DNA from: Chamaecrista fasciculata
Lineage: Eukaryota > Streptophyta > Magnoliopsida > Fabales > Fabaceae
Direction: 5' to 3'
Assembly: GCA_003254925.1 (NCBI GenBank)
Contig: QANZ01018151.1
Location: forward strand, 103,476-167,475
DNA length: 64,000 bases
Shown here piece after piece: positions 1-10,779 of the stretch (within the stretch, counting starts at the first letter, position 1; each line of letters opens with the position of its first letter). The position numbers and the translations under genes are program-made. The notes under the pieces are model-generated. The model was not told the DNA's origin, did not search any database, and was given only the letters and a program-made list of their open reading frames with translations.

Positions 1-345
1 ATTAAAAGATATTAGTTTCATGACTTTCAGGGATTAAATTGTTAACTTGTGTATCTTTTAGGGACCATTTTATATGTTTACTCCTTAATTTTATTATCTT
101 TCTTAATATTCTAAAAAGAAGTGGATAGTTTAATTGTTAATATCACCCATCACTAAGGTCAAGATTAGTACAATGAATCAATGATAGATTCTGTTTGTAG
201 TTCGTACTAAGAACCTCACTTGCTTTGGTATGCTAATTTAGAGGATGAAATTTATCATTTACTGTACAACTTGTGAACAAGGAACACTTGTTTGAAAATC
301 ACGTAAGTAGAAGCTAAGAATAGCCCAAACACAGGGAGGACACAC

Positions 346-1431
346 CTGGAAACAATGGAAAGTATGAAAGTAAAAGCTGGAATAAGGTTCACCATAGCTG
401 AGCTCAGAGTGGGAGAGCTTAGTTCAATTCCAGTATAAATCAGTATCTGTGCTGCACAGCTACCACAAACAGAAAAACAAACAAACCTTAGGAAGACGAC
501 CATTTTTCAAGTTCATAAGATTTAGATAAAAGGGTAAATTACACTTTAATACACTATTCAATTGACTGGTTTCACTTTGGTACTTTGTTCTTTTAAAAGT
601 GACACTTTAGTACTTTGTTTTTTGCACGGTTAACACTTTGGTACCTAAATTTATTTTTCTGTTAACTTTTGACGGCAAAGTCAAGTGCAAAATAAAAACA
701 CTCGAATGTCCATTTTCCACTCATTTTTCACAATTCAAACCGTAAAACACTCCACAATTCTCTCACTTCGAATCTCAATGTTTTTCACGATTTTTTAGTA
801 TTTTAGCGTCGGAATCATGAAAAATGAAAGGAAAATAGACAATTAGGTATTTTTACTGTGTACGTGATGATCAAGTGCGATTACGCTATAAAAAATTACG
901 AGAAAAATAAATTTGGATACCAAAGCGTTTAGCGTGCAAAGAACAAGGTACCAAAATATAAATTTTGAAAGAACATAGTATTAAAGTGAAACCGGTCCAT
1001 AGAACAGGATACCAAAAGTATAATTTACTCTCAATAAAATGTGCGTTAATTTCACGCGATGGTCTTCAATCTTCATCATAAGCATACCTGAGAAAGCTCA
1101 TAAGAAGCAATCTGTAGACAACCGAGGCTGAGATGGGTGGAGGAGCTATCTTTCTGTATGTGCGTTTCGAAAGTAAAAGTAATAATTAAATCTTGTGAGC
1201 GATTAGGGATTTAGATTACGAATGAGGATTTAGGAATTAGGGATTAATTAATACGAACCTGTGATAGAGGAGGGTAGAAGAGAGGAGGAAAAAGAAGCCT
1301 AGGGCGTTAGAATAGGCAACGTACACAAAATTACTCATGCCATTGTTGGTGGCTGCCTTGACCAGAGTGTTGGAGCCGACTTCCAGAATATTGGTGGCCA
1401 CCATGGCCATTGTTATCGCAATGCTCATCAT
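346..1431 (-). CDS. WAT1-related (UMAMIT/EamA) transporter, N-terminal exons only
   Basis: Three exons on the minus strand: 1259-1431, 1088-1153 and 346-459, joined in frame across GT-AG introns (about 117 residues). The gene continues past the left edge. The start MMSIAITMAM is the first Met of the exon. The first exon reads as an amphipathic-to-hydrophobic helix with the NTLVKAA and MSNFVYVAYSNA segments seen in plant WAT1-related proteins. Exon 3 holds the diagnostic SSPTLSSAMVNLIPAFTFIL helix of the first EamA domain. The family are about 10-helix membrane proteins of plasma membrane or tonoplast that move amino acids or auxin-related solutes. The substrate cannot be told here. Position next to RSS3-like and gamma-adaptin genes suggests an UMAMIT35 (At1g60050) counterpart, which is an inference from gene order. 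A fold-back element (532-1030) fills most of intron 2. Confidence 0.8.
532..1030. mobile_element. Mutator-like MITE in WAT1 intron 2
   Basis: The ends start gggtaaatta (left) and gagtaaatta (right, reverse complement), and about 110 bp at each end are inverted copies (left 532-650, right 905-1030). Flanks tagataaaa (523-531) and tcaataaaa (1031-1039) match at 7 of 9 bases, as for an aged 9-bp target duplication. There is no coding capacity, so it is non-autonomous. Family assignment to Mutator rests only on the long terminal inverted repeats and duplication size. Confidence 0.6.
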
Positions 1432-2019
1432 TTTGCTCTTCCTCTGTTCTGTTCTTCTCTATGCTTCTTCGTTCAATAATCATGGATACATTTGTGGTAA
1501 GTGGTAACCCCACTAATGGATTCATCAACAAGAAGGAGGCGATAAATCCATATTGGCCCACCATGTTTGAACAAAACGTTCTATCACTATCACTATCACT
1601 TATTGCTAAATGCTATTGGCCACTCATACTACAGAAGCAGGGATGACACCATTTTTATTTTGGCAACTTTACGAAATTTATAAATAAAAATATAGCCAAA
1701 ACTACTCTTTTGGTCTTCAAATTTTACATCAACTTTCAATTTTGTCTTTAATGTTTTTTTTGCTGTCAATTTCATCCCCAGTAATTTACATTTTGGTCAA
1801 TTTCATCTTTTGGTTAACTTTTTCAATAAACTAATGAAAGATTTTACCATATTTTTCAATTTCATCAACTAAAAAATATACTATTAGTTGTTTCCGAAGA
1901 AAATGTATTCCATTTGAATTTTTATTATTTACATAAGCCATTTATGATATTTTTGCTCACAAATAGTTGATACTTGATACTTGATAGTGATTACGCTTCA
2001 ATTTTTTAAAATAAAATGG
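1432..2019. other. WAT1 upstream region with half of a fold-back repeat
   Basis: This is the 5' flank of the WAT1-related gene on the minus strand. From about 1690 to 1870 it holds one arm of the repeat family seen complete at 2020-2524 and 50586-50908. No gene is seen. A clear TATA box was not identified. Confidence 0.5.
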
Positions 2020-2524
2020 GTAAGAACACTAATTTTGTTCTTAAATTTTATATCAACTATTATTTTGGTCTCTAATATTTTGTATTTTAGTCAATTCTAT
2101 TCTTTTTTTTTTGTTGCCAGAGACAGGAATGGACAAAACATCTAACGCGGGTGTTAGTTCTTATTGTCATATAACATACTTAAATACTCACACACACTCA
2201 CTTCCCACTAATATGGGACTTGAAACCACCACAAGGACATGCCTCAATTCAATTCTATTCTTTGACTAATTTTTTTTTAATAAATTAATGACAGATTGCA
2301 TCCTGTTTTTCAATCTGAGTTATGATCATTACTTTTTTATCAATTTTACATTACATATCATTAATTACATAGATTCTATCGTTAATATTTAACTAAAGTA
2401 AAAACAAAAAATAAAATTGACAAAAATATAAAATATTAGAAACAAAATTAACTATAAAAAAATTAAAAATAAAATTAACATTAACATTTAATATAAAATT
2501 TGAGAACAAAATTAATACTTCTAC
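2020..2524. mobile_element. Fold-back MITE (family A), interrupted by a SINE
   Basis: The left arm (from about 2020) and the right arm (about 2350-2524) are inverted copies over more than 100 bp, with similar termini (gtaagaacac and gtagaagtat). The loop matches the middle of the element at 50586-50908, so they are two members of one family. A 143-bp SINE-like insertion at 2106-2248 splits the left arm. No open reading frame is present. Confidence 0.55.
2106..2248 (-). mobile_element. SINE-like retroposon with 15-bp target duplication
   Basis: Perfect direct repeats tcaattctattcttt flank it at 2091-2105 and 2249-2263. On the minus strand the element ends in an A-run (T-run at 2106-2112) and begins near a B-box-like ggtttcaagtccc. 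No clear A box is seen, so it is probably 5'-truncated. The nested position shows that the fold-back element is older. Confidence 0.6.
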
Positions 2525-5460
2525 TAAATAAAATTCATAATCAATAAAATGAATTATATAACTCATTTATTCAGGCCAAAAAAAAAAACTCATTTATTCA
2601 CGTAATGTACTAACAGCCAAGCCAATAAAGAGCGGCTGAAGTGAGTTCAGGCCCACATCATTTTAAAATATGGTTTTATTTTTTATTTTTTTTTTTAAAG
2701 TAGGGTTTCTTAATTCTCATCCATGGCCTACTGGGTTTGTGGGCCATCTTGGAATTTGGATTTTGTTTTGTGAAGTCAATATTTTTTTCTTTTTTTGGTA
2801 TGTGAAGTCAATATCAATAACAAAGAATCTTGTTAAAATATTTCACCTCAAAGTTTCAAGTTCAACAAAAAGGGCAGTGATATATCTCATATACAAGAGC
2901 AAATGACCTCCCAGTAGTTGGATGAGGTATTTTTATTTTGAGATTCATATAAAATAACCTCTCTCCATACATTTTCTTTAAGAAATTCACCTCATATTTT
3001 AACAAAGAATCTTGTTAAAATATTTCACCTCATAGTTTTGACATTTCATTTGATCTTTTTATTAAAAATTCAATTGGATATAAAATAAACATATTAAAAG
3101 AAACTTATAATCATAAACTCATCACGTTTATATTTAAATGAAATAGATAATATCAATTTTATTTATTTGACTATAAAATAATCGGTTTATTTTTTAAACT
3201 TAATTTTACTTTGTTTGTTAACAATTTTAATTGCATGGAGACTTATAAAAAATAATAAGTAATTTTAAACTTTTTATATTTGAACTTGAAACGAAATAAA
3301 TGATTATATTCAATAATTATTTACTAAAATAAAACCAAATAAAAATATTTATGACTAATATAAAATTTTTAAAACATTTAAAATCAAACTGAACTCGAAA
3401 GCATACATTTATAACCAATTTAACTATTTAAGCATTCAAACTATTTTTTTTTTGTCCTCCTTCTATTAAGAAAGTCTTATTATTATTGTAGAATTGAAGC
3501 CTACAATGTTTTTTTCTTCAAGATTTCTTCAAATTTCAGTTCGCTCAAAAAGAGAAAATATTGTTCATAAAAAAAAGAAGAGAAAATATTGTTGTGAAGC
3601 CTCTTCTTCTAAATTTTCATACGTAATTTTAATTGTATATATATTATTGACAGATTAATTTTGAAAACCCCAAAATATTAGTTGAGCGAAATTATATATC
3701 GTCCCTCTATCTGGTGTGGTACATGGAATGATACATTATAATTTATGCGCTATAATATCAATTTTTTTTCTTTGCAATCATAATCTTAAAATGGAGGCTC
3801 AGTAACCTTTGATTTTTGTTATTTCTCACTGTTTGTTGTGTATGCCTTTCGGCTTGTCCCTTGTGAAGTTTATGTAATTAAATTATAATAATAAAAAAAG
3901 TCACCATTCCCAATTACAAAACCAAGAGGAAGCATACTTCTAACAAAATCAATTATGCTGAAAGAAAATTATAATATACAATTTTCATATTAAAATTATT
4001 TAATTTTTTATTTAATCAGTTTATCATTAATGAAAAAAAGTTATAGATAATAAGTTTTTAGTCTAAGTTTTAATGTAAAAAAATTTATTAAATTGATATA
4101 TAAACAATTAAATAATTTTGTGACTGAAAATAACACAAGTAATAGAATATTTCTTTATTCACAAAAATGATTTATTTTATTTATGACTGAAAATACATCA
4201 AAGAATAGGAACAGAGACATGTAATAGAATATTTCTTTGTTCACAATAGTTAATGTTTTATTTGTGGAACTCACAATTTTCATTGAAAATAATATTCTCA
4301 ATATCTGACTCTGAGTAGTGTTGATAGAGATATTAAGAGATTTGAGAATAATTTTTAAAACAAAAATCAACAAACATGATTATAGACACCACGTTTATTG
4401 AACAAGAAGACAGAAAAATTGGTCCCAGTGCAGTGATGCTGATATTTCCTTCTGAAACTCTCATATTTGGATCCTTTACATCCAAATAGATGATCATTAT
4501 CCATCAAGATAAGAGAAGATAGTGTCGGTATAACTACAAGATATTTCGCAAGGAAAAATAAAGTCCATGCATATATAAGTCCATGTATGAAGATTCAACC
4601 TGTAGAATATAAAGATAGATCTTGATTTTAATACTTGGTTAAGTATAGGTAATGGTAAACATAATACTCTATCTATGATCATTCCTAGTGTTAAAACGAT
4701 TAAATTGATGACTTTTGAGATTTGATTTGAGTTTTGTATTTTAATATGTGGTTAAATTGTGAAAACTCAAAACTTTCTTGAACTCAAGGTTATGTGTAAA
4801 AAGACTTTATAATATTCCAACTTTGACATAAAAACTCTTAATTTTAATTAGTGTGAACAAAAACCTCTTGTGTCATTTGTACCGAAAAAGAAAACCTCGT
4901 GTCATTTAATAGTGAGTAAGAAAAAGGCTAACCGATTATATTTCATTGGTGACCATTTTTTTTTCATAACTTGGGTGAATTTCCTCAGCTCAAATAACAC
5001 TAATCACCGATTCATAATAATTTCATTAATTTGGCTGAGAAAATAATTATTGACTAAGCATAATGAATCTGTTTTTTGATTGTCGGATGGTAGATGCATG
5101 AGAGTTAGCGTTAAAGGATTTACATGTCAAGGTTACTCATGATTTAAGTTCAAAAAGACTTACAATTTAGCCTAAACGTATTGATTACTTATCAAAATTC
5201 TCGTTAGTTATAATGATACATTGATATATACATGTAAGTTTGTCATATATATTTAAAATCAAATTTTATTGTTTTTTAAATATTAAAAAGTGTCTAAATG
5301 CTTTTAAACAAATAAAATATTTTAGATTTAAAATAAAAACTTATGACAAGAATTGAGTTTCACTTTTTTTTTTAAAGCTTGATTCATATCAGACCATTGT
5401 TTATTTTGAAAATAATTTTTAAGAAATTAAAAGATTTAGGATATATTGAGATATTAGACT
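2525..5460. other. AT-rich intergenic stretch, no gene seen
   Basis: Very AT-rich sequence with short direct repeats; for example, a segment near 2822 recurs near 3002. All open frames are short and show no family features. Nothing functional can be supported. Confidence 0.5.
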
Positions 5461-5465
5461 ATGCT

Positions 5466-5511
5466 TGGGCTTATTCAACCCAATCGAGGTTATTGGGCCA
5501 ATAAAAGCCCA
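5466..5511. promoter_or_regulatory. Cluster of three Site II (TGGGCY) elements
   Basis: TGGGCT at 5466-5471, TGGGCC at 5494-5499 and a reverse TGGGCT at 5506-5511 lie within 46 bases, 30-75 bases upstream of a TATA-like gtatatattt (5538-5547). Site II clusters are bound by TCP factors and mark promoters of plant translation, mitochondrial and cell-cycle genes. No coding gene follows that could be recognised. Confidence 0.5.
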
Positions 5512-5559
5512 TTAGTTATAATTGGATGTTCGGTTTTGTATATATTTTTGCAGGTCATG

Positions 5560-5701
5560 GTGACGACGTCGTTTTAGGAGCTCAAAGGCCTGCACAGCAT
5601 TTTTCGAATTTAGCGGGTCGTAACCGCGAAAACTCTTAATCGGAAACAGTTCTAGAGGAGATTCAAAGACGCTTCCTATTGTGGATTTTCGCAGTTCAGA
5701 G
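5560..5701 (+). other. Possible orphan 5' exon with splice donor
   Basis: The segment after the Site II/TATA cluster is less AT-rich than its surroundings. It contains the palindrome acgacgtcgt (5564-5573) and ends at a good donor, cagag/gtacgt (GT at 5702). The only ATG-initiated frame is a few codons long, so it reads as 5' UTR or the first exon of a non-coding RNA. No matching downstream coding exon was found before 18.9 kb. Confidence 0.3.
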
Positions 5702-6404
5702 GTACGTAGATTCAAGTCGCTATTGCGATTTCTTTTTTCTCCATCTTATTTTCCCTCCGTTGATTATTCATATTTATTAAGAAAATCTCAATTAGGTTAG
5801 CTAGTTTACATTCCACAGTTTCGATTTATGAGAAAGGTAGTGTTTATAGAATCTTGGATTGCATAAATTGTGGTCATATTAGGTATTTCGTTTTCATTCT
5901 TGCCCTTACCATCTGCGAAATCGTTACAATCTGTTTAATGCGATGAGTTTGTTACTTTGTTTTACACCCTAACAATTTGGTGATCGTCGACTGAAAACGC
6001 TCAACTCAAATTTAATTGTTCGATGATGTGATGTACATAATAATAATATGAATTTTTCTAACCAGTGATTTGTTATATTTGAGCTTTTTATGATGATCCG
6101 GAAAGAAGAGTGTTTAACAATAAATTTTATAGTGTTGCCGGTAATTTGTCTATGTTGTTTTGGATCCGCTTTGAAATCTTCAAAGTTGGTCGAAATTATG
6201 ATACTGGACATTATTATATCCATGTAACATCCATGTCTTTTGTTCCTGTTTTGGTTTTTGAATTAATAATTTTCTCGAGACGTGTTCGTGATTTGAATAG
6301 CTGGAAGTTCACTTGGTGAAAGTACGTGACCTGCTAAGTTGAAAATTCAGCTTTATTTTTTAGCGAGAAATGAGAATCCTCTGAGTATGTTCTACAAGCG
6401 AGAA

Positions 6405-6780
6405 ATGATTTACTGCAACAAGTAAATCGATGACATTCTTGTAGAACAAACGTATAATGGTTTTGTTTGACGTGATAATCGATCTAATTGAATAACGTGA
6501 ACCTTGTCTGCCCTGCTCAATAGAGTGGCATAGCTCCTGCGGCAGCTCCAATTATACTGCTGCTGCACCTTTATTCATAATACTATGGAGTTTTAATAGC
6601 AATAACACTTACTACTTATAATCATTCTTTTACTCTATTATCAAATTATGTGATACAGAGGATGCACTCCCATGTAATGACTTACAAAAGCATGTTACGC
6701 TCACTTTTTGAAATTATAATAAGGAGAGATGAAGTATGTTCTACAAGAATGTTAATGATTTCCTTGTTGCAGTAACTCAT
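6405..6780. repeat. Imperfect inverted repeat, 47-bp arms
   Basis: 6405-6451 and 6734-6780 are reverse complements over most of 47 positions, including uninterrupted ttactgcaacaag / cttgttgcagtaa and acattcttgtagaaca / tgttctacaagaatgt. The loop is about 280 bases. A second short palindrome (tgttctacaag at 6389-6399 with cttgtagaaca at 6438-6448) overlaps the left arm. Confidence 0.7.
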
Positions 6781-8828
6781 CACTATTGTTCTGGCAGAAC
6801 CAAATTTTGCTCCTTAGATTACATGTAAAACTTATTATAGTGATGATGCGGTCTGGTTAAGTGTACAGTCTGTACTCTGTAGCTTTCACATTGTTACTTT
6901 AAAACAGGGCCAATGGGGCAGCTTCTCAAGGATTTTTCTTTAATCATTATTGAGGAATCTCTCACTACTTTCTTTGTTCTAAACGTTGTTGGATTTTCAT
7001 TACTGTTCATTGTAATTATTGCACTTCCTTGGTTTAAATTTGTCGAAACATTGTCTTCTTTCATATTTATCCTTTTTTCCCTATATATATGTATATGATG
7101 TTTTACTGTCTATAGAATCAGTTTCGCGTCTTGTGGTTGTGGGTTTCCTTGGGCAATTATTGTTGCATATTTGACTGTTATGATACATAGACAAACAGAT
7201 AGAAAGTCATCTATAATTCAATATATCATTGAGCTCTGAACTCTTAAATAGTCCAGTTTCTGAAAGCATTCCTGGACAAAGTCTGGATCGACTTATGGTT
7301 GGTTGGTTACCTGGGCCCAATTAATTGTTAGTGAAGTTCAGTGTTTCTTTCTTTGGAAATAGTCTGTCAGATCGAAACCATGTGGGTAGGCTCCTAGATT
7401 TTCAGGGTATGTTTGGGAAGTAAGAGGAGAACGGATAACCTTTCCCTTGTTTGGATGTTAAATCTTCTCTAAAATAGTCTAATGTGAGGTATCCTAAATT
7501 TGAGAAGAACTAATCTCCTATTATTTTCTCTGTCAATCTTCAACTTCTCAAACAAGAAGATAACATAATCATCTCCCATTCCCTTCCGTTTTTCACTGTA
7601 ATCCCCAACCCAAGGATACTCTAGAAGTAATCTGTGAGAAGTCAAAAGGGGAAAAACAGTAGACTGAGATAAACAAGCATGGAAATTAGTGAACAGTTTG
7701 GTACACCATTAGACAGAGAATTATATGGTACCGATAATATGGACCAACTAACCAAGAGAAATCTTTGATTTACATTCTCTTTCCTTACGAAAGTGGAGAA
7801 GTTGGTTCTTGTAGTATTTTTTTCGTGACAGGATTGACATAATTATAGGTTGTTAATGTATTTATCCACACTAACCCCATAAAACAGCTGAAAAGCTAGT
7901 TCTGTATGCTTGACTGCTGAAGCAATTGATGGCAAAAAGGAGAAACTTCTTATCTGTGAGGCTTCACATGCTTGTAGAGTAGTGTAGGGAGTCTGGCCCA
8001 CGCATCAAGTCGGAAACAATCAAGTACTATGAGGGCAGTGTGTTTTAGTTTGCATGTTGCATGTAAGAAGAAAGAGAATCCAGTTAAGGAAGCAGTTCTA
8101 TCATTGTTAAGTGACTTAAGTCTGATCTTTGGTAGTCAAGCCTCAAGAATAATACATTATCCCAGTTATTTTCTTCTGTACAGAGTCCATCCATTTAGGC
8201 TTCGGCTTTCACGAGTTCTGCTTGTTTTGATCAAGTTTTATATTTCATGCTTAAAGTTTATAAATATCATCTGGTAACAATCTCTAAATATAAATGGCTA
8301 TGCTACCATTGTTGAAAATCAGCATAAGATGGGGCATCTTTAAAATATAGAGAAGCTATACTTTTTCAGAAATGCTATCAATTAAGTTGACAAAAATTGT
8401 CAAATATGACTCAAGATACTTAGTAAAACTATGTATGTAAGTTACCAATCTTTTGGCATTTCCTTGATGCTTGATCCAATCACTGTGTAGTTTTGAATAG
8501 ACAAGTTAATTTTAAATTTAAATACTCTTTAGATGCGACTTCCCCATTTCTAGACATGTTGCATCAACAAAATAAATTATTACAGGGTTCATTGTACGTA
8601 GCATAGTCTTACTAGAGCTGGTGTGCTTTCTCGGTTATGAATTCGCAAAAACTGGACCACCATTTCATGGTGGCCCAAATGTTTCAAGAGGCACCGCTTG
8701 AGATGGTTGTCGGTAATTTACTATGAGAATGGTGCACATCTCTAGTTTCCATTTCTTCATCTCAAATATATACCCACTTGCTTTTCGGGTTTCTTCTGTC
8801 ATGTTCCAATTGGAAATCTCGTGTTCCT

Positions 8829-9301
8829 AACATATTTTAGGAATGCTGTTCATTTAAGTAAAACTATTAGATACTTTTTATATTGTATAAATAGTTCTAT
8901 ATAAATTCAGTGGCTTGGGTTAGAATTTTTCTTGGTAAATTTGATTTAATCTATGATATCAATATATATTATATCGATTAGTGTAATTGACTAATTGTTA
9001 ATAACAAATTATGTAACATTTTATTCAAGCCTAATTATGAAGTTTGNAACAAATAATGGTATACTCATCAGAATCTGAACGATAACATATTTTAGGAATG
9101 CTGTTCATTTAAGTAAAACTATTAGATACCTTTTATATTGTATAAATAGTTCTATATAAATTCAGTGGCTTGGGTTAGAATTTTTCTTGGTAAATTTGAT
9201 TTAATCTATGATATCAATATATATTATATCGATTAGTGTAATTGACTAATTGTTAATAACAAATTATGTAACATTTTATTCAAGCCTAATTATGAAGTTT
9301 G
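8829..9301. repeat. 218-bp direct repeat around an N (assembly joint)
   Basis: 8829-9046 and 9084-9301 are nearly identical copies, with only about one substitution seen (ataccttt for atactttt). The first copy ends exactly at the N at 9047. Three other N positions in the window show the same arrangement, so an unmerged contig overlap is the best reading. Confidence 0.85.
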
Positions 9302-10515
9302 ACCGGAGAGATTGAAACATGATTGGAAGTTTCAATTAAATCACCAATTCAACTTTAATTAACACACGAGTTTGTTTCCCTGTCCTGTCACAGTACCTAG
9401 GGTGTTGTCTACTATCTCTGTAATTGATAAGCTATCATAAGCAAATTCAGATTACTCAAATTGCAGGAAGAGTTATCGGGTTTACAAGAAAATGTTTGCA
9501 TGTTGGACAGATTTAATCACAATTTTCAAACTTTTCCGCTTTATGTCTCTAACTTTTGAGTGGATCATTCTTATGGATTAATTAATTATACTTACTGCTT
9601 TGTAGGCAGAGTGATATTTAAGGTGAATGAAGTTGTAAACCAACTACCTGCTAACAAACTATATGTCAAATAGTCGGTTACCATACTAAAGAGTGCTGAT
9701 TGCGGGACCTGTATTCTGTAGAAAGATGAAAGATCTATTACTCTCAAGCTTGTCACTTCTCAATGACTGTTAGTGTCTAATATGGAAGTTGAGGTTATAA
9801 CAGAGGTTCTTGGGAATGTGATAAAATGAAATTGTGGAAGGGAGAGTTTGCTCCTATTTTTGAATGGCTGAAACATGACATATGGAAGTGGTTTGCCTGG
9901 TCCCCCTTCATCAATAGTTCAGCTGGTAGTACTTTAATAGCTTGTCAATAAGATCGCCCTGAAATAAGATTACCAAAAAATCTGCTGTTCCTTCGCACTC
10001 TTGTTTGTCTGCTCGTAGAATGGAAAAGAAAATAGACATGCTAAGTAGTGCCTGACATAATAAGAGTCAGGTACTGTACATCCCAATATGGGTGAACTTT
10101 GAAAGTTATTGGATATACTTTCCAATAAATCCTCGAAGGTCTATTGGAATGTAACTTGGAATTTCGCATTTATCCCTTTCCTACGTAAAGGATATTATTA
10201 TATACCCTCTCTTTATTTGATCTCAAGTTAAAGACGCTTCATTCAACAATGTGAGAAAGACATAAAGTGAGGCAAAGCCACTGAGTTTGTTAACATTTGG
10301 CCTATAGGTGGGATAATTACAGGTTAACAGAGGGAGGATTTCATAACCAATGATGGGACGGACGTACGGACTGTGGTAGCCATATTATATTGGATAGATG
10401 TTGAGATTCTTATCTCGTAGAGAAGAGTGATGATTAAGTGCACAAGTTCTTGGTGCACAAACACAACATAACACAGGTTTGGTGGATGGGTGCAGGTTTC
10501 TGAAATGCATTATGG

Positions 10516-10544
10516 CACGTGACACGTGTAGGTGCTTCCACGTG
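10516..10544. promoter_or_regulatory. Triple G-box (CACGTG) cluster
   Basis: CACGTG occurs at 10516-10521, 10523-10528 and 10539-10544. The second reads as an ABRE (gacacgtgta), and a TGACGTC-type site lies near 10672. A TATAAA at 10773-10778 follows, giving a plus-strand core promoter layout about 230 bases downstream. G-boxes bind bZIP and bHLH factors (ABA, light, jasmonate). No coding gene was recognised downstream. Confidence 0.5.
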
Positions 10545-10779
10545 GAAGTCACATGGCAGGGCGACTGTATGTGGAGTAGTGAAAGATGCTTCTGCCCCTT
10601 GCTCACAGCGGGAGGGTTTGGTGACAGTCCTTTAATACAAGTACACGTTGATCTACTCTATCACCACCTTTGACGTCGCTTCCAGTTGCAGAAAGATAGT
10701 GACTACTCGGTGCAACCCATTGGCTGCTAGTACCATGTACGTCTCCTTTTTCCCCTTCACTGACTTGCTGCATATAAAG

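Larger units (their letters stand above)
5702..10515. other. Gene-poor stretch with inverted and duplicated segments
   Basis: No recognisable coding exon. It holds the 47-bp inverted repeat at 6405/6780, a MITE-like stretch near 7406-7600 and the 218-bp direct repeat around the N at 9047. Open frames are short and without family motifs. Confidence 0.5.
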
